Source of the DNA: Cruorifilaria tuberocauda
Lineage: Eukaryota; Nematoda; Chromadorea; Rhabditida; Onchocercidae
Reading direction: 5' to 3'
Assembly: GCA_013365365.1 (NCBI GenBank)
Contig: JABVXU010000012.1
Location: forward strand, 372,001-436,000
DNA length: 64,000 bases
Shown: positions 12,324-26,568 of the stretch, piece after piece
How positions within the stretch are numbered: the first letter of the stretch is position 1
Layout: each line of letters starts with the position of its first letter
Made by a program: the position numbers and the translations under genes
Notes under the pieces: model-generated
Told to the model about the DNA's origin: nothing
The model's input: the letters and a program-made list of their open reading frames with translations, nothing else
The model's database searches: none

Positions 12324-15300
12324 GTTTATTCTATGTTAAAGTTATAGCCATAGGATTTTTTTCTGATATTTTCATGAACATTTTCATGCATTTTATCAAT
12401 GAACGATGTTTTTTGACATTGTTCGTATGATTAAGTTTGGGCTAAAAAGATAGATATAATGATATAATATTTGGGTGGTTTTCATGTTCTAAAGTATATA
12501 CCGCAAAGTAAAATCAAAATTCTGGTATTATGTGCAAGTGGGAAAATATCGAAGAAATGGGCAAGAAACCACATGAAATAAACCTGAGACATATGAAAAT
12601 TTAGTAATTCTCCATGACTCGAAAGCAAAATGAATGCGTTTTATGAATCAAAACTTAGAAAATAGAAATATTAACATATGCGTCAGTTCTGATAAAACGA
12701 AAGAGAATTGTATGCTTTCATCATAGCAAATTGTTATGTATGTTGTTCTCTAGTCTATCTGCAATTAACATTCCCTTGCTATGAATGAGATCTAAATTAG
12801 TATTTGCCGCTTTGCCAGATTTAATGGGATTATGTCATATCATTTGAAGTCACTAAATTGTAAGGTCCGAACATATTCCCGGAACATTCTATTTGCAAAA
12901 CGTGATTCAAATATAGTGTACTATTTAATCAGAGTTAATCATAAATGTGATATTTATTCAAACCGTTTGCTTGTTTCCTTAAATGTTATAATAATATGAA
13001 TGATTCTTTGTTATTATTGGAATAATTAATTATTCACTTGCTTTTTAAATGGATTTCAAATGAATATTCGCATCACAGTCAAAATCATAACCTTTAGCCA
13101 AATTTTTTTATATATTTTAATTGCATTAGATTTTTGCTAGATATTTAGCCTTTTGAAAATCTGAAGGCTTATTTATCCAACTTTTGAAGATCTGAAGACT
13201 TATTTCCATTATAATGCATGGTGCTTCTTGATTTCTTTTCATTCCTACTTTGTTCATATGCAATTCGTGATTCATCATTTTCTTTCTTTCATTGTTTCTC
13301 CGTCGCTCATATCTCGGGAAATTGGAGTGGTAACGTGGGGGTGGAATTTCATTATTTCTCTATTAGCTTAAGTTTAAGCTTCAACTACCAACATTTGGAA
13401 TTTTAAGAAACTATAACTGCTTAATTAAATACTTTCTGCTAGATATTGCTTTCTAATGAATGTTATCGATTCAAAATAATTTATTATCATTTGAGAAAGG
13501 GTAATAGATAAAATGTAGCCCTTCCTTTTCCGGAAGAATTCGGATCTGGAAGAAATCCAGTAATTTGCTGTTTTTTGCTTCATTTCATGTATTATTTGTG
13601 GTTGTTATTTTCTGGAATGCAGAATATTGTGTTAAATGAGTGAGACCTTTGTGATCGATTGATTGGCTGGTTATGTCACTGACTTTGTCGTTTATTACTG
13701 TTCTCTAAATTGCTGTTGTCAATGAAATGGAAAGAATTCGATCAGAGTTATAGTATTTGCAGTTTGTGCTTGTTTAATTATTGAATGCTTCCATTCCTCA
13801 CTCTTCACTGTCATCTAATTGTATATAGAATCAAATCTAGTAACGAGTGAACTCCTATATATTAGGTATTGCTAACTGCCTCAAATTTTTTCGTCGTCTC
13901 TTCATTTTTGCATCCTTTATAACATTGTTATAATTAACTCGATAGGAAAATGAATAAATTCGAAAAGGATTTTTTGGTTTAGTTATTTCTGCATTCCGTG
14001 GATGGTCATGCATCATTGTTACGACTAAAATTTGTTGAAATTAAGAACAGGAAATGAGCTTCTCAGTTCAGTGAGTTTTGGCGAAAATTTAAACACAAAA
14101 ACTGGTCATTTGATTTTTTATTGTTATGTCATAAAAAAACGGTTCTGCCATCAATCCACATGGCATTCCTTCGACAATACCACGGCATTTGGAAGTTGGC
14201 CATGGAATTTTTTCAAGTTGGAGTACTTAAGATTTCCTCTTGCAGCGATTATTTGGCAATATCCACTTCGGATTCATCAACTACTTTACCTTTGCTACTT
14301 TCTCTTTTATTTGATTGCTGGAGTGATTTCCATGATTGCCATTTGCATTAGTGGGGAGAAAATAGTAATGGAGTATTCATACCACTTGGAATATCGTGAA
14401 CGAGCTGGACGATTACCGACCATGAAGACGAGATAATTCCAGGAGGAACAGATCCCGATATTTCTGGGTTATTTAGTTGATCAAGTACTGAATCTTCTGT
14501 TTGGTGATTTTTGATATATTGATATGATGTAGGGGTAGCGGGTTGTGTTAGTCAAGAAATTCTCGGGCATTCCTGATTCTTCCTCTATTTCCTCCATTTT
14601 CTATCGAGCTAACTCATTCCCATCCCTTTTCACTATAGACGAAGTGTTATCCTCTGTATCAGTCGAGAAACTGAAATTGATGTGATAAATTCACCAAAGA
14701 TTTTCACTTCCTTCTCGGGATCTTCTCCAGCATTATCTCTGCTGATTTCGGTTCCTTCGAGACGTTACTCTTCCTTACCTTTATAAACTAGCAAATTTAT
14801 CCATTTTATTTATTATCACAATATCGTAAATAGTTTTTCGTCGCATCTCTATTAACGTCTTAAAATTTTTTAGGACTAAAATTAATTCAAGTAAATTCAT
14901 TCCGTAATCCAGCATTTCTTAATTTTTCATATTCTAGAGACTTGTCGAAAAGGTAGTGATTTGAAACGGAGAATGATTTTCCTAATCCAGCTTAATTGTA
15001 TATTTAAAGTGTCATTCTCAGAAGCATACTTTTACTCTTTTCCTTCCACTCCATTTTCCGGAACATCACTTTGTTTCGATGTGTACGTAAGGATGTTTCC
15101 CAGTCTTTCATTAATATTGATGGGTTTAAATGTTGAGCTATTTTTTGAGGGCTTGTGGAATATCGCAATGATACAGTTTGTCGCGTGGTGGCATGCTATA
15201 AGCGTCAGATAAGTTTTTCCTGAATGACGTGCTATTTCCTGTTTGCTCGAGTGTTTCATGGAATCTGGGAACTGAATGGTAACATCAAGTAGGTTATATT

Positions 15301-18300
15301 TGATACTCCACTTCTCGCTATATTTAACCTCCGTTACTTTATCGAACTTGCCGCATCTGTTGCTGAAATAAATGGTGAATTTCGTTAGTAATTCCCTATA
15401 GCGATCTGCTCCAGTAGATCCTGACTTAACGGACCGTTTCTGTAGAGCAGTTTCTGGAGGGAAGTTTGACTTGATAGTCTTGCTTCAATCACACGGTACC
15501 AAGCAAATAGAATTTCTTTTGAAGAGTGACGCTGCTGTTCTTGCGAGCTGCCGAGTTAAAATAAATAAATGACCTGAATGAATTATGACGATATGGATCT
15601 TGTGAGTAAAAAGGTCCGATCTTGGAAAAATATCTTACATAAATACCAACATTAGTGATTCTGACGATAAACGCAACTGACGTAAGTAACGAGTTCAATC
15701 TGGCATTTAAGAGCATTTGCCAACTATAGAATGAGTCGCTGATCTGCAAATAGGTGACACTTGCTTGCGATTCTGTTGTCTTTTCTGGATCTGAATTCGG
15801 CCTCCCCAATTAATATTACCACACTTTCCACTTCTGATGAAAGTTTTTGTAGAATATAGTTGGTGTTAATTAGTTTAAACAAAATCAGTTTTCAGAGAGA
15901 ACTTTCACGTCAAAACAAAAACAAGTTTAAACGATAGAGGCATTACAGTGGACATGCAAAGAGATATGATCAGCGAGGGGATCGTCCTGATACATCTGAT
16001 GCATTGACTCTATGATGCAAACATCCCTTCGTACTGAAACGATCAGTTTCTAACCCGAGAGCTTCAGAATGCAACACAGTGGAGTGCTGATAACTTACTG
16101 TTAAGGATCGCCAGAAATGTGGATAAGGGAGGGAGCGGACGAATGGCGAGGTATGAGTGACACGAACTCATCACATTCCATCGTTTCATCATTAATCAGT
16201 AAATATGGAAGCTCATACAACTTTCATCAAATACTTATAAGGTTGAAAGACTAAACATGGCACTTTTTTAGATATGGGAGATATGAATGACTTCTGCATG
16301 ATTCTCTCCCATCACTCTACTTCGAAACATAAACCTGGTGCCTTGATAAATTTATTGAAATATCAAATTGTCATTTATGAACGTCAACGAAATTCTTGAT
16401 TGATTATACCCTTCATGTCACGTCATTCTATTTTATGTCGTACTCAGCAATGATTTCAACTGTTGCGTTAATTAAAAACCTCTTTATAATGATACAGTAT
16501 TTTCATGTTAATTGTTGGAGAGAGACGTATGATTGATTAACCAGTAATTATGAACCACATGGTTTTTCAGATGCACACTGCTTCCATGAAGATTGATAGA
16601 TGGTTTTGTAATGCTCCTAATATAATACAAGAGATCAATCATGTTCCGATTCATGAATCATTTTTTGAAAGTGCCAAAGGCTAAAATTATTCCATATTAT
16701 TCACAAATTTCTCCTTCCTCTTCCAAAAGTGTAACAGTTCCATACCTGCAGTATGGAAGGGCAATATGAAACAGATTGCAAAATGAAACTTCACCGCGCA
16801 TCAAATCCGTTCAGTCGGGAAGGAGCAGGAAGAGAAAGAAGTGATAGCCAACGGTCACACTACTTTATTCTGGAAAGGTAGTTAGCCGTAAGGAAGAATA
16901 GCTGATGAATCTGGCTGATTCCTATAACACCTAACTGTTAAGCACTTTGAACTCTCCTCTCAACTCCTTCGCTATTTGAACAATCAAGATCAAGAACAAA
17001 TAGCCAGTGCCCTGTCACCTCTGCTGGAAACAATTAAATTTTGACAGTAATTTTGATTTTGAAAAAGATTAATCAGAGAAACAAAAGGAATTAAAAGGTG
17101 AGAATGGACATGCGAGTCCCAAACTTGATAAGCTTCACTGTATTGTTGATTATTTATTTGCCTTCAAATTGAAATCTTAAAAAGATCAATTGGGATTATG
17201 AACTTTTCGTGACCCATCTTGGGGAGAAAAGGTTAAAATTCGACAAAAATTTTGAGGTGAAGATGCTGAACGGAATTTCCTGTATGATATTTATCTATCC
17301 GGGTGCACTGGAAAAAGGTAAAGATGATATGATCGGTACTAGCTTGCTTGCTCATTCGGAAAATGATCAGAATAGTTTCTGTTTTTCCTTCCCTACGGAA
17401 ACGGAAACCGGATTTCCAATTGGGGAAAAAAGGGTGAGAAAAATTTTTTGGTGTGAAAGAAAGGGACGGTGGTAAATTGTAGAAATCGAATTGCACTTTA
17501 ATGTTTGTGTAATGAAATAGGAGAAAGAGAGGAAGGGATAGAGGAGGAAAGGCAAGAAGAAAATATTTCCGAGGTTGGATAGATTGCGCGCTGAGCAGTT
17601 ATTGTTGCAAACGACCGCACTTTTCCAAAATTATGTGTTCATTTCGGTGTTCTTCCTATTGTAAGCTGTTCAAGGGGAGACGGTTAGCATCGGGACGGGT
17701 TGATATTCCCGGGAAACATTCAATGCTAAAGTATTTTTTGATGCAGAGCAGTGAAAGGTCGAGGTCAGGAAGATCAGAGTAGTGTTGTTGGTTTGATTGG
17801 TAGCTTTGGAGCCTCACACTACTGACTGACCTCCCTTCAGCACTTTCCATCCATACTTACTTCATCATTAATTTGATTCTACGTACTCAGGTAACAATGT
17901 AACTGCTTTCAGTTCCTCTTTCACTCCATGTCACGTCGCTTTCCAACTCTTCCACTTACGCTTCCCCTTCCAGTGGTCTTGAGGAGTGAAGATTTTGGGT
18001 GAAATAGGTCAGGAGCGAAAGATAAAGACGCGAAATGCACCGTTATCTGATTTCAGGGAGAATCATCGGTTCCCTTCCATGTATAACGAGCATGGCACTG
18101 TACAGAGAGGAAAAGCCTCTTTGTTTCTCTGCTTAACGATAATTAATTAGATAAATGATAGCATTCTACGCGATCCCTCATGTGTCGATAGATGCTTTCG
18201 GGAAGCGACATTAATTCACATCGGTATTTGATTTGTACCTTCTGCCCCGCCTTTTTCTACTTCCTCTTAAGTAATACTGTTCGAATTTACGGCTTTTATA

Positions 18301-21300
18301 ACAAAAATAACTAATCGAATCCAAACTTGAAATTTGTTGTTTGATATAAGCCTACTGTAACGTTAGCTTCCTAATATGAGATGATCAATGATATTTTGCT
18401 GAGAATTTGCTTGAAATCTATTTCAACACATTGAACTGTTCAATTAGTATTTCTAATAGAAAAGCCTAAAAGCGAGAAATTCTTTTAGTCTCATGTCTCT
18501 ATTACTCCATTTCAATATTTTCTCGATTTGTCGTTTATTCCTGCATACTTTACAGTTTCAACCATTTGCATATTCTGTCGCCACTCCGCGATCTATGCAT
18601 ATCTTTTTGAGGAGAGATGCTTGACAAGTTTGATGTTTTCTAAGTCAATCCTAATCTTTAGAAACGATAGAATTACCATTTTAGTCTACGTCCATGTGAA
18701 ATGTCTTATGTGTAATTTCATGTTAGATTTATGAAATCATAAAAACTTCGTAGTGTCGTTGAGGCTTTCTGCGATAAAAAACCGTACATCGATAAATTAT
18801 AGATTTCACGATTTTTCTCTCTTGACTCCGCAGTATCGAATTTTTAAGCCCTTTTAGTACTTTATCCGAAACGAAATTTACGAGGATGATCTTGTTTAAT
18901 CCAGATTGAATAACTAATGAAATAAGTTAGACCAAATGTGAAGTAATAGGAGGTTTCTATTATGATGTGGGGATTGCTTGTAAATTACAGTATTTAAATT
19001 TTTAAACCCGGACAACAAAACTTTTTCTGCAGAAAATCATTGTAAGCAACTTATATTATCCTGTTCCTTTCTATGCTGACTGCGTGAAAGGTCAAAACTA
19101 TTATTTATCTGTGACATATTGTTGTTCCTTATGTTTTATTGAATAATTAATAAGGGACTGAGATAAATTTCCTGGAATCACCAAGTAAGATCATCGAAAG
19201 GGAACAAAGTTGTGTTATGGTTCGTTGATAGAATGCTTCGAGGAGAATCGCTAACTACTAGTAGCGGTACTGGAAAGATTCACCAGTGGATTCGGGAATA
19301 TCATCTTACAAGTATCCTTTCATACAGTTTCGTGTCTTAGGACAGAAATTCCTTTTAGTTTTAATAAATTTTTGAGCTATAAAAGTTAACAACTTCTCTT
19401 TGCAACCTTCGTTCATACCGACTTACAGCCATATTTTTTTCACAAGATTTCACAAAACATGTACGAATAAATTGTTATTTCCCAATGACCAGGCAGGAAA
19501 ACGGATATCGACAGGATTTTGAGCCACGTTATGTAGGGATATAACATGATAAACTTTACTGAGATTCCAGCGCGTGAGGAAGCTGTACTGCATCAGATAC
19601 TTTGATCATAAATTTGATTTGAAGAATGACGTGATTGTAACTGAGATACTGAAGGGAAAGTGCAAAGGAGTGGAGTACAAAGTATTCGGTGTATACTGCC
19701 TCAGTTGAAAAGTGATGCGGAGCATAAATTTGAGAAGCATGAATTCTGTAAGAGATGAAAGTTTTATAGTGGGTGATAAGGAAATAATAGGAAGTAAACA
19801 GCGACGGAGAGAGGATGTTGATTGCCGTAAAAGAAACGTTGTGATCAAGAAAGAAAATACGGATGAATTATCTTCCTTAATGACGTGATTTTGATATAAC
19901 TTGATCCGCTCCTCAAAGATATCATTTGGGGAGTAACTCTCACGAAGACCGAGATATGCCGATACAAAAGCTCAATATTTATTTGTCTCAATACTTCTTG
20001 TCCTTTATTCTTTTTATTTCCTGGAATTCCCTTCATTCAACTTACACCTATTACTGTATACTTTTTTAATAACCTTACGTCAAATGCTTGAGAGAAATTT
20101 CCTCGGTAGATTATAGTTACTTCATCATAAGTTGTTTTCCGCTTTCCGTACTAAAGTGATGTGCCGAATAGAAATAATGAATTAAATTTATGAGAGCAAA
20201 ATCCTTTTGTAAAAAATTTTCTGCGATCTATTTTAACCAAAAATGAAAAGAAGAACAACAAAAAATTGATCCATTTACAGTCTCAATTACTATTCAGTTA
20301 TCTTAAATACCTATTTAATAAACGTTACTTGAATTTAATGAAATACTGTATGAGCATTTTCTTGCTTAAGTCATTCCTCTGCTTCCACAGTGGAAAAGCT
20401 CTCTTTCTGTAATCAAAATCGTGAGCCGAATGTTAGCAGTATGTGGACTTTGGCTTTGAAGACTTTTTTCATGGTAATATTGCAATAGTTGAAGCAAATT
20501 ACGGTGAATCGAATCCACTTGATCTGATCTGAATAACACAGCATGACCTGAATTGAACTGATTCGAACTTGTTCCGCTTACTGTTCTCTTCGCCGTCAAG
20601 CAAATAACATTTTCTTACTATCGGTTTTTTCCATTCCTTTATTGCTAATAATTTTCTAAACTGAATTCTGTTCTCAACAACACTACAACTTTCAGGCTTA
20701 AACCAGGAAAAATTGCAAAGATGATTGCATTTATTGCAGGAGTTTATTTAGCAAGCATCCCTCCGTTTTGCATTCATCCCATTTTCCGATTTCTTTATAC
20801 TCCGGTTGTTTCCTGTTGACTTCCGGTGTCTTCTGCATCTCGGGACAACCCGTTCTTCAATGCTTTCTTGAAAGGGAAAAAGGCATCTGAACTTGAAGCA
20901 TATGGAATCAGATGGTTTTCATCTGTGACATTTTTTGATGAAGCTTTTTGGAAGTGTTTAATAACTTTTCAGCTTCACTTTATTTGTTTCTTTTAAAATT
21001 GTTCAACACTTACGTAAGAAATTCTCCACCAAATCAATTCGTACGTCGTTATTCCATTTCTATTATCTGGATCTTTGTGGAGCTATTGCTGATAATTTTC
21101 GTTTTGATTAAATATTTCTCAAATGTCGCCATTTCCCGAAGTGGACTTGGAAGGCTTCAAGATGCTTTCAGCTTTCTTGAAGTACAACAGCACTGTGCGG
21201 AAGGGATCATACTCGATTTGTCGGTTCGTGCTAGCCATCTGCGCCCATCAGCAGAAATGATTTTTAGTGAAGTGGTAGGTAAGGAAGTACACTATAATAA

Positions 21301-22299
21301 ATTTGCTTATCCTGCACTTAAGAGTAAGTCGTACCGCTAGAATGTAGTGTCCTGAATTGTTCCTTCATCACCTGACGGCTTCTGAATTCAGAAGTTTTGC
21401 TGCTGCATGGAGCTACTTGTTGAATAGTTTGCTTTGTTCGAAATTAATTTGCATTATTCAATCATTTCGATAACCGCTCTTTTCTATATAAGAATCTTCT
21501 TCGAAAGGGAACATTGATGTCGAATGTCAGCATTTTCTTAACTCAGACTTCAGCTTCCACGTCTTCCGTATTTACGTGAAGCTCTGCCAGTGCATTTTTC
21601 AAGTCAGAATAGAACTGAATATCATTTGTAGCAAAAGGTAATAGCGGTAACGTAAAATTTTGCTTATTCTGACGCAGCAAACAGTGTGCAATTCAGTTCA
21701 TTGAACTTATTAGTGGGAAAAGGAACACGGGCACATCCCACACTCAGTTCCTTTTCCATTGTTGAATATCAATTAAATTAAATTATTCAGCTCAACTGTT
21801 CGTCAGTTGTGATGACCGTATTACTTCGTGTCTGTGTGAGGTATATTCCGTACAATGCGAACAGAAAGTAAGGATGAGGTGAAATGTATGAACGTTCCTA
21901 GAAATTAATTGAGCTATTTCTATTAGATTCATGAAACTTTTTGCTAGATGCATCCACGAAACAAAATTATTGTTATTAGCGTTTTCCGGCGAAGCAATCC
22001 CGGCGCATTTGCTCGTTTGGCATTGTGATGAAGTGATTATCATTATTTACTGTTCATGCTTTATCAAAGTGCTCATAGTCCCGGTGTGTTTCTGCGATAT
22101 TTTCGTTCTATTCCACAATCTGATCTAGCAATGATTTCGATTTCCGATTCATTTTCAATCCATCTTTTACGTCATACTTCTTTCGTTCGCTGTTGATGAA
22201 CTTAAAGTCCTCAACGTTCCAAATGCTTTGTTCGTCCTCTTTCATCTTTTATGCTTACGACATTCGGCTAATCATTAACTGATTTCTGTAATTAGTTAG
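12324..22299. other. Ten-kilobase gene-poor interval, NMT to GT92 gene
   Basis: I find no exon chain with recognisable protein motifs on either strand. Composition changes along it: very AT-rich near 12.4-13.5 kb, closer to balanced from about 14 to 22 kb. The longest open frames (15489-15809 minus, 20366-20599 minus, 20948-21340 plus) have no motif I recognise and no consistent splice partners. A 25-bp near-tandem repeat lies at 13150-13205. Fast-evolving genes, non-coding RNAs or regulatory sequence cannot be excluded. Confidence 0.45.
13150..13205 (+). repeat. Near-tandem 25-bp direct repeat
   Basis: The units at 13150-13174 and 13181-13205 differ at two positions and are separated by six bases. 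This is a local duplication in non-coding DNA. Confidence 0.8.
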
Positions 22300-22305
22300 T
22301 TTCAG
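22296..22305 (+). promoter_or_regulatory. Candidate spliced-leader acceptor for GT92 gene
   Basis: A TTTCAG-type site ends at 22305, three bases before the ATG at 22309. Such a minimal 5' UTR is typical of nematode trans-spliced messages. No upstream exon in frame was found. Confidence 0.5.
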
Positions 22306-22308
22306 GCA

Positions 22309-25300
22309 ATGGCATTGAAGCGTCTGTTTGCAGTGCTCTTCCTCAGCTGTCTTACAACGATGGTTGTGCTCTCATTTACACGTATCTTCACGCGTTCTAC
22401 AGCAATAAATTTATGGAGAAGTGAAGAAGTTACGCTGAAGCCTTCAGCTGTCACAGTTCTTACTACCACAGTTCCCACTGCTACCGCAACTACGTCGAAC
22501 TACGACGATAAGGTATAGCTTATAATTATTTTCTGGCGACGGAATCCAATGACTCTTCTATTCTTCCCTACAGGAGATGGTCATTTACTTGAATTACCAC
22601 ATCTAACGATTGAAGAAATATTCTTAAAAGAAATCAGAACGAATTTAAGATAGTAAAATTCCTCTCAAAGAGAAAAATGAGAATTCAATTTCATTTCTAC
22701 AGCAATGATCTGAAATCAGCAAATGAAAATTCGTTTCGATGAGAAAAACAAGGAAGTAAATGGAAGTAATCAGGAAAGGGAAAGAGTTATCAAGACAAGT
22801 TGGATTAGTCTTTTGCATCTCATTCCTTGCAACCTTTGAAGTAAGTACTCGTCTCATTTGCAGACATATGTAATGGCCGCCTATATAACTTCTTCCTCAG
22901 TGATAAGATTAACGACAATTCGCAAGTGTAAGACGATTATTAGACTCCGTTTTCATCTGAGGATAAATCAGTCTAAATTCCTAACTATTCCACTGATTCA
23001 TAAGCCAATTCTAAAGTGTCCATGGTTCTACGCCACCAAGTTAGTTCCTTTTTCTTGTCATTCATTACCTTTAGTTTATTGAGTCAATGAGGGATATTAT
23101 TACACAAATTTAGTTTATATTCAGGTGTGATTTTGTCGGCTATTTTGCGATAACAGTGCGTCGGAAAGATTTGGATCAGTTGTTAATGATAAGCCATAAA
23201 AAGTTACCGAAAGCTTTCATATCGCGGATGGATAGGCCTTCATTACAAGTGCCAGTTGTACTGCAGGAAGCACGTGTGATACCGAATCGACCGCGGAAAC
23301 ATTACCTTGCTGTCTGCTTGCAACCAATCTTCTTATTAGCTGATTGGACCTTACTCGTGCAGTTTTTCGAGGTAGTCTGAACATTTTTTAGATAGTGAAG
23401 TAATAAGTAATAAACTCTTCTAATTGAAAGCTGATGTTGTTTTGAATTCATAAGCCTTCTCGACTAGCAGATTTCATCATCAGAAATATATCCACTCTCC
23501 TTATAAAATGTTTACAGATTTGGATTGCACAAGGTGTCACCAAGTTTTGTGTATATGTGCAGTCAATGACCCCTGAAGTTGATGCACTGCTACGTGTTTA
23601 TGAGCATTCAGAAGACGTGGAAATTGAACGAGTTAATTGGGCTCCATTACCGACAGGTGACGTTACTTCACATGAAAATGATCCGAATTTACGGATTTAT
23701 AGGACTGAGGTATGACATTCTTTAATTTCACGAGGCAATTTGACAAATCAATTACTTAGGGTGTTTTTGTTGCTAAGAGACTAAGAAATAGTGAATGTAT
23801 TCTCAGCAATGAGTGGATTTGCCGGTTGATTTTTCCTGATATCACTGCAGAATTCTTGAATTGTTTAAAAGAATGACGGGAAAACTTGTTGCTACATTTC
23901 CTTTTGAAGGTATAAGTTAAATTACTTGCAATTTGGCTAGAAATCAAGTGGAATATGATAGAGACTTTACCAAACACTTTTTCAAATATCCAAAATGTCA
24001 TTCAGCCGCGCTAAATGAAAATTCATTCCCGGGAAAGGACCATTCCCTGCTAATAAGACAACCTCTTCTCTCGTCAAAAACGCAATTATTAGTGCTTCTT
24101 CTAAGGTTCTAAGAGAAACTGCGTTCCTTTCAAATAAAAATAAGTGTGAGGCCTCACTGCTTCCACGTATTACGTCGAGTTCTAAATCGCCACCAACTCA
24201 TTTCTCTGCTCTACAGGTGACCACTTCCATTAACGATTGTCTTTTACGAAGTCGCGGACATGCAAAATATGTGATTTCTTCTGATCTCGATGAAATTGTG
24301 GTGACAAGTAAAGAGTCATCTTTACTTAAATTACTGGACAAGTTGCAGAAGAAATTCGAGAAATCTGCGGCATTTGTAATTCGTAGCAGTTTTGCGCTTT
24401 TTGAGGTTAATGTCTTTGAGGAATACCTCAGTTTCTTTGCTTCATTAATTTTCCTGGAAATTAATTTTCCTTCATTAATTTTCCTGTCACAAAGCAACAG
24501 AATATAATAGAGCCAATATTATTTTTACAGTCTATCAAAACAGAAATATGATGAACCATCTTATAAGACAATTGCGCTTCGTATTGAATGCCATATTAAT
24601 CGTGGAATTATTGTGAGAAGAGAGGGAATGAGATGAAACCGGAACTATATGGCTCATAATTCGAGAGAAGCGGAAATGTGACGAACAAAATTTTGTCGCA
24701 AAATTTGAATAATAAAAAATATGATTGTTTCCAATCATATCTTTTATTATTCAGATAATGCTGTCAATGACTTGTGCAATTTCTAGAATCACTGGGCTAA
24801 TGTTTCTAAGCCATCGGATATTGATTTCAGTGGTTTCGCAAATATTTCTCTGGAAAACTATGTTTGGCCGGCTGGTTTTCGTAGCAAAGTAAGTCTTCAT
24901 TTCAGAACCTGTAATTCCTATCATTTAAAAATGATGTTACCTAGCTTGATTATATCTGACTTAATTGAACAGATATGAGTTACTGATAGAATAACGATTA
25001 GAAGTGATTACCTACCTTTCTTTCTGAAATTTTTACTTTTACCATGTTTATTGTAATATTTCAGGTAGTGATGATTCCGGAGCACATATACAGTGCACAT
25101 GTACATCAGGTATTACAACCAGAGCCTGGAAAGCTTGTAACGATCGTACCACCTGAAACTGCTCTTGTTTTTCACTTAAGGTTATTGAAGTTCTCAAGTG
25201 TGAATTACCATAAGTTCCACTGAGTCTGCCAAAAATTCTAATTATGCGAGCGATGAGTGAGTGAAAGTTGGTAACGCTTAAATAGGTAGTAAATGAAACA

Positions 25301-26568
25301 GTAATAGGAGTTCTTATTTCGTGGCGATTGAGATTAGATGGACTGATTAATGTGCTATTATTCCAGTTTCACTCATCAAATTTCACAAAATTATAAAGTT
25401 TCCCTCCTAATTCGAATTTCTCGTTTTGGTTTTTGAGACGAGTGATGAGGAATAAGCTGTGGTCATCAAACAGAACAGTGAAAACCAATGCACTTGCTCG
25501 ATTTATTGATCCGTGTAACAAATCTTGGAAAAACCGGTTGAAAATGATCAAACAGATTCCTGAAGCTAAAATATTGCACGGAAAGGAATGGCCTCAGAGG
25601 GGAAGCCAGGTTTCCATTGTTATTGTACTTTTCAAATATATATAAATGACTAGTCGCTGAGTTTTCAAGTGATAATAACAACGTTTTATCATTCAAGAAA
25701 TAGTTACGATCGATGCTATCGTATGTTCTCCTATCAACTTCAGTTTTCAATCATTCCGAGCTTCTATCAATATAGCAACATAGAATTGTTTGTGCTTTAA
25801 TATTTTCAGATGAAGGGTATAAAAACTCTGGTAGCTTCCAGAAAAAATTTCAGGCCACCTTATCTGATGTCCCCGTTTGGCTGCAGAAATATGAAAGGTT
25901 ATAAGATATGCTCGCCATGCTGTTCAGTTAAAATTTTTCAAAACAACAGTGACATTAGTCCGGTTTAAAGGAAGTTACTGCAATCGAAAGTTGTAGTTTA
26001 GGAGAGAATATGCAATAATTCTCTTTTCCTTAATAATGTCAAGAAAATTATCCAAGTGTAATTAATGCTTGAACGCGTGTTATATGTCGTAGTTCCGTGT
26101 CTGTATCATCTCACGTATATCGAATATCTGTCTCCTGTGATTCCTCAGTTGATAGATATAATCATTTTCGCAATGAGGTTTTGCTAAAAAATTCCCTTAT
26201 TAACTGTATTGAAAGTCCTGGAAGATTTTGGGGCAAACGATACAATTGGGAAGTGCTTTAGATTCATGTCACTGAAATGACTTTATCGTTGTGAAGAATG
26301 CGATGGACCGCATTTAATAATACTGAGAAATGCTGTAGTTGCAGGCTGTGATTAAGTTAGCTAACATATCATTTCTCTGTTGAAAAATAACTTTCAGTTT
26401 ATCTCTGACCTTTCATTTTAGGTAATGAAGGAACTGGAAGCATGCCGCGAACAACTTGAATCTGTTCAAAATAACACCTGCCATTCACCGTATCGTTGTA
26501 TGTCCAAAATTAGTTCCGTTACAACAAACGAGTGGGTAATTGCACGACAAACATGGACTATTTTATAA
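22309..26568 (+). CDS. GT92 (DUF23) family glycosyltransferase, type II membrane protein
   Basis: Ten exons: 22309-22512, 22864-23039, 23125-23371, 23518-23709, 24217-24405, 24544-24612, 24787-24888, 25065-25180, 25438-25609, 26422-26568, encoding 537 residues. Residues about 4-25 form one hydrophobic anchor after MALKRL, as in Golgi type II enzymes, followed by a Thr/Val-rich stem. The GT92 core includes LADWTLLVQFFEIWIAQGV, then SMTPEVDALLRVYE. It continues with DCLLRSRGHAKYVISSDLDE, whose DLD supplies the expected metal/donor site, and the late block VVMIPEHIYSAHVHQ. The family includes C. elegans GALT-1, which adds galactose to core fucose of N-glycans, and many nematode paralogues, so the substrate here is unknown. 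Exon 6 (23 codons) rests mainly on phase and splice sites and is the weakest part. Confidence 0.85.
24441..24486 (+). repeat. Intronic direct repeat, 16 bp twice
   Basis: Identical 16-base units at 24441-24456 and 24471-24486, with a related AT-rich segment between, in intron 5 of the GT92 gene. Confidence 0.75.

Noticed and set aside
15489..15809. 106-codon minus-strand open frame
   Set aside because: No recognisable family and no neighbouring exons on that strand.
20366..20599. 77-codon minus-strand frame with protein-like composition
   Set aside because: Hydrophilic and plausible as an exon, but no homologue recognised and no flanking exons found. Left unannotated.
20696..20819. TTTCAG followed by a 32-residue hydrophobic ATG frame ending in Cys
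   Set aside because: Could be a small peptide gene, but a single short frame after an AG is expected often by chance.
20948..21340. 130-codon plus-strand open frame, among the longest in the window
   Set aside because: One hydrophobic segment but no recognised motif, no acceptor or donor partners and unremarkable codon use. Probably a chance frame.
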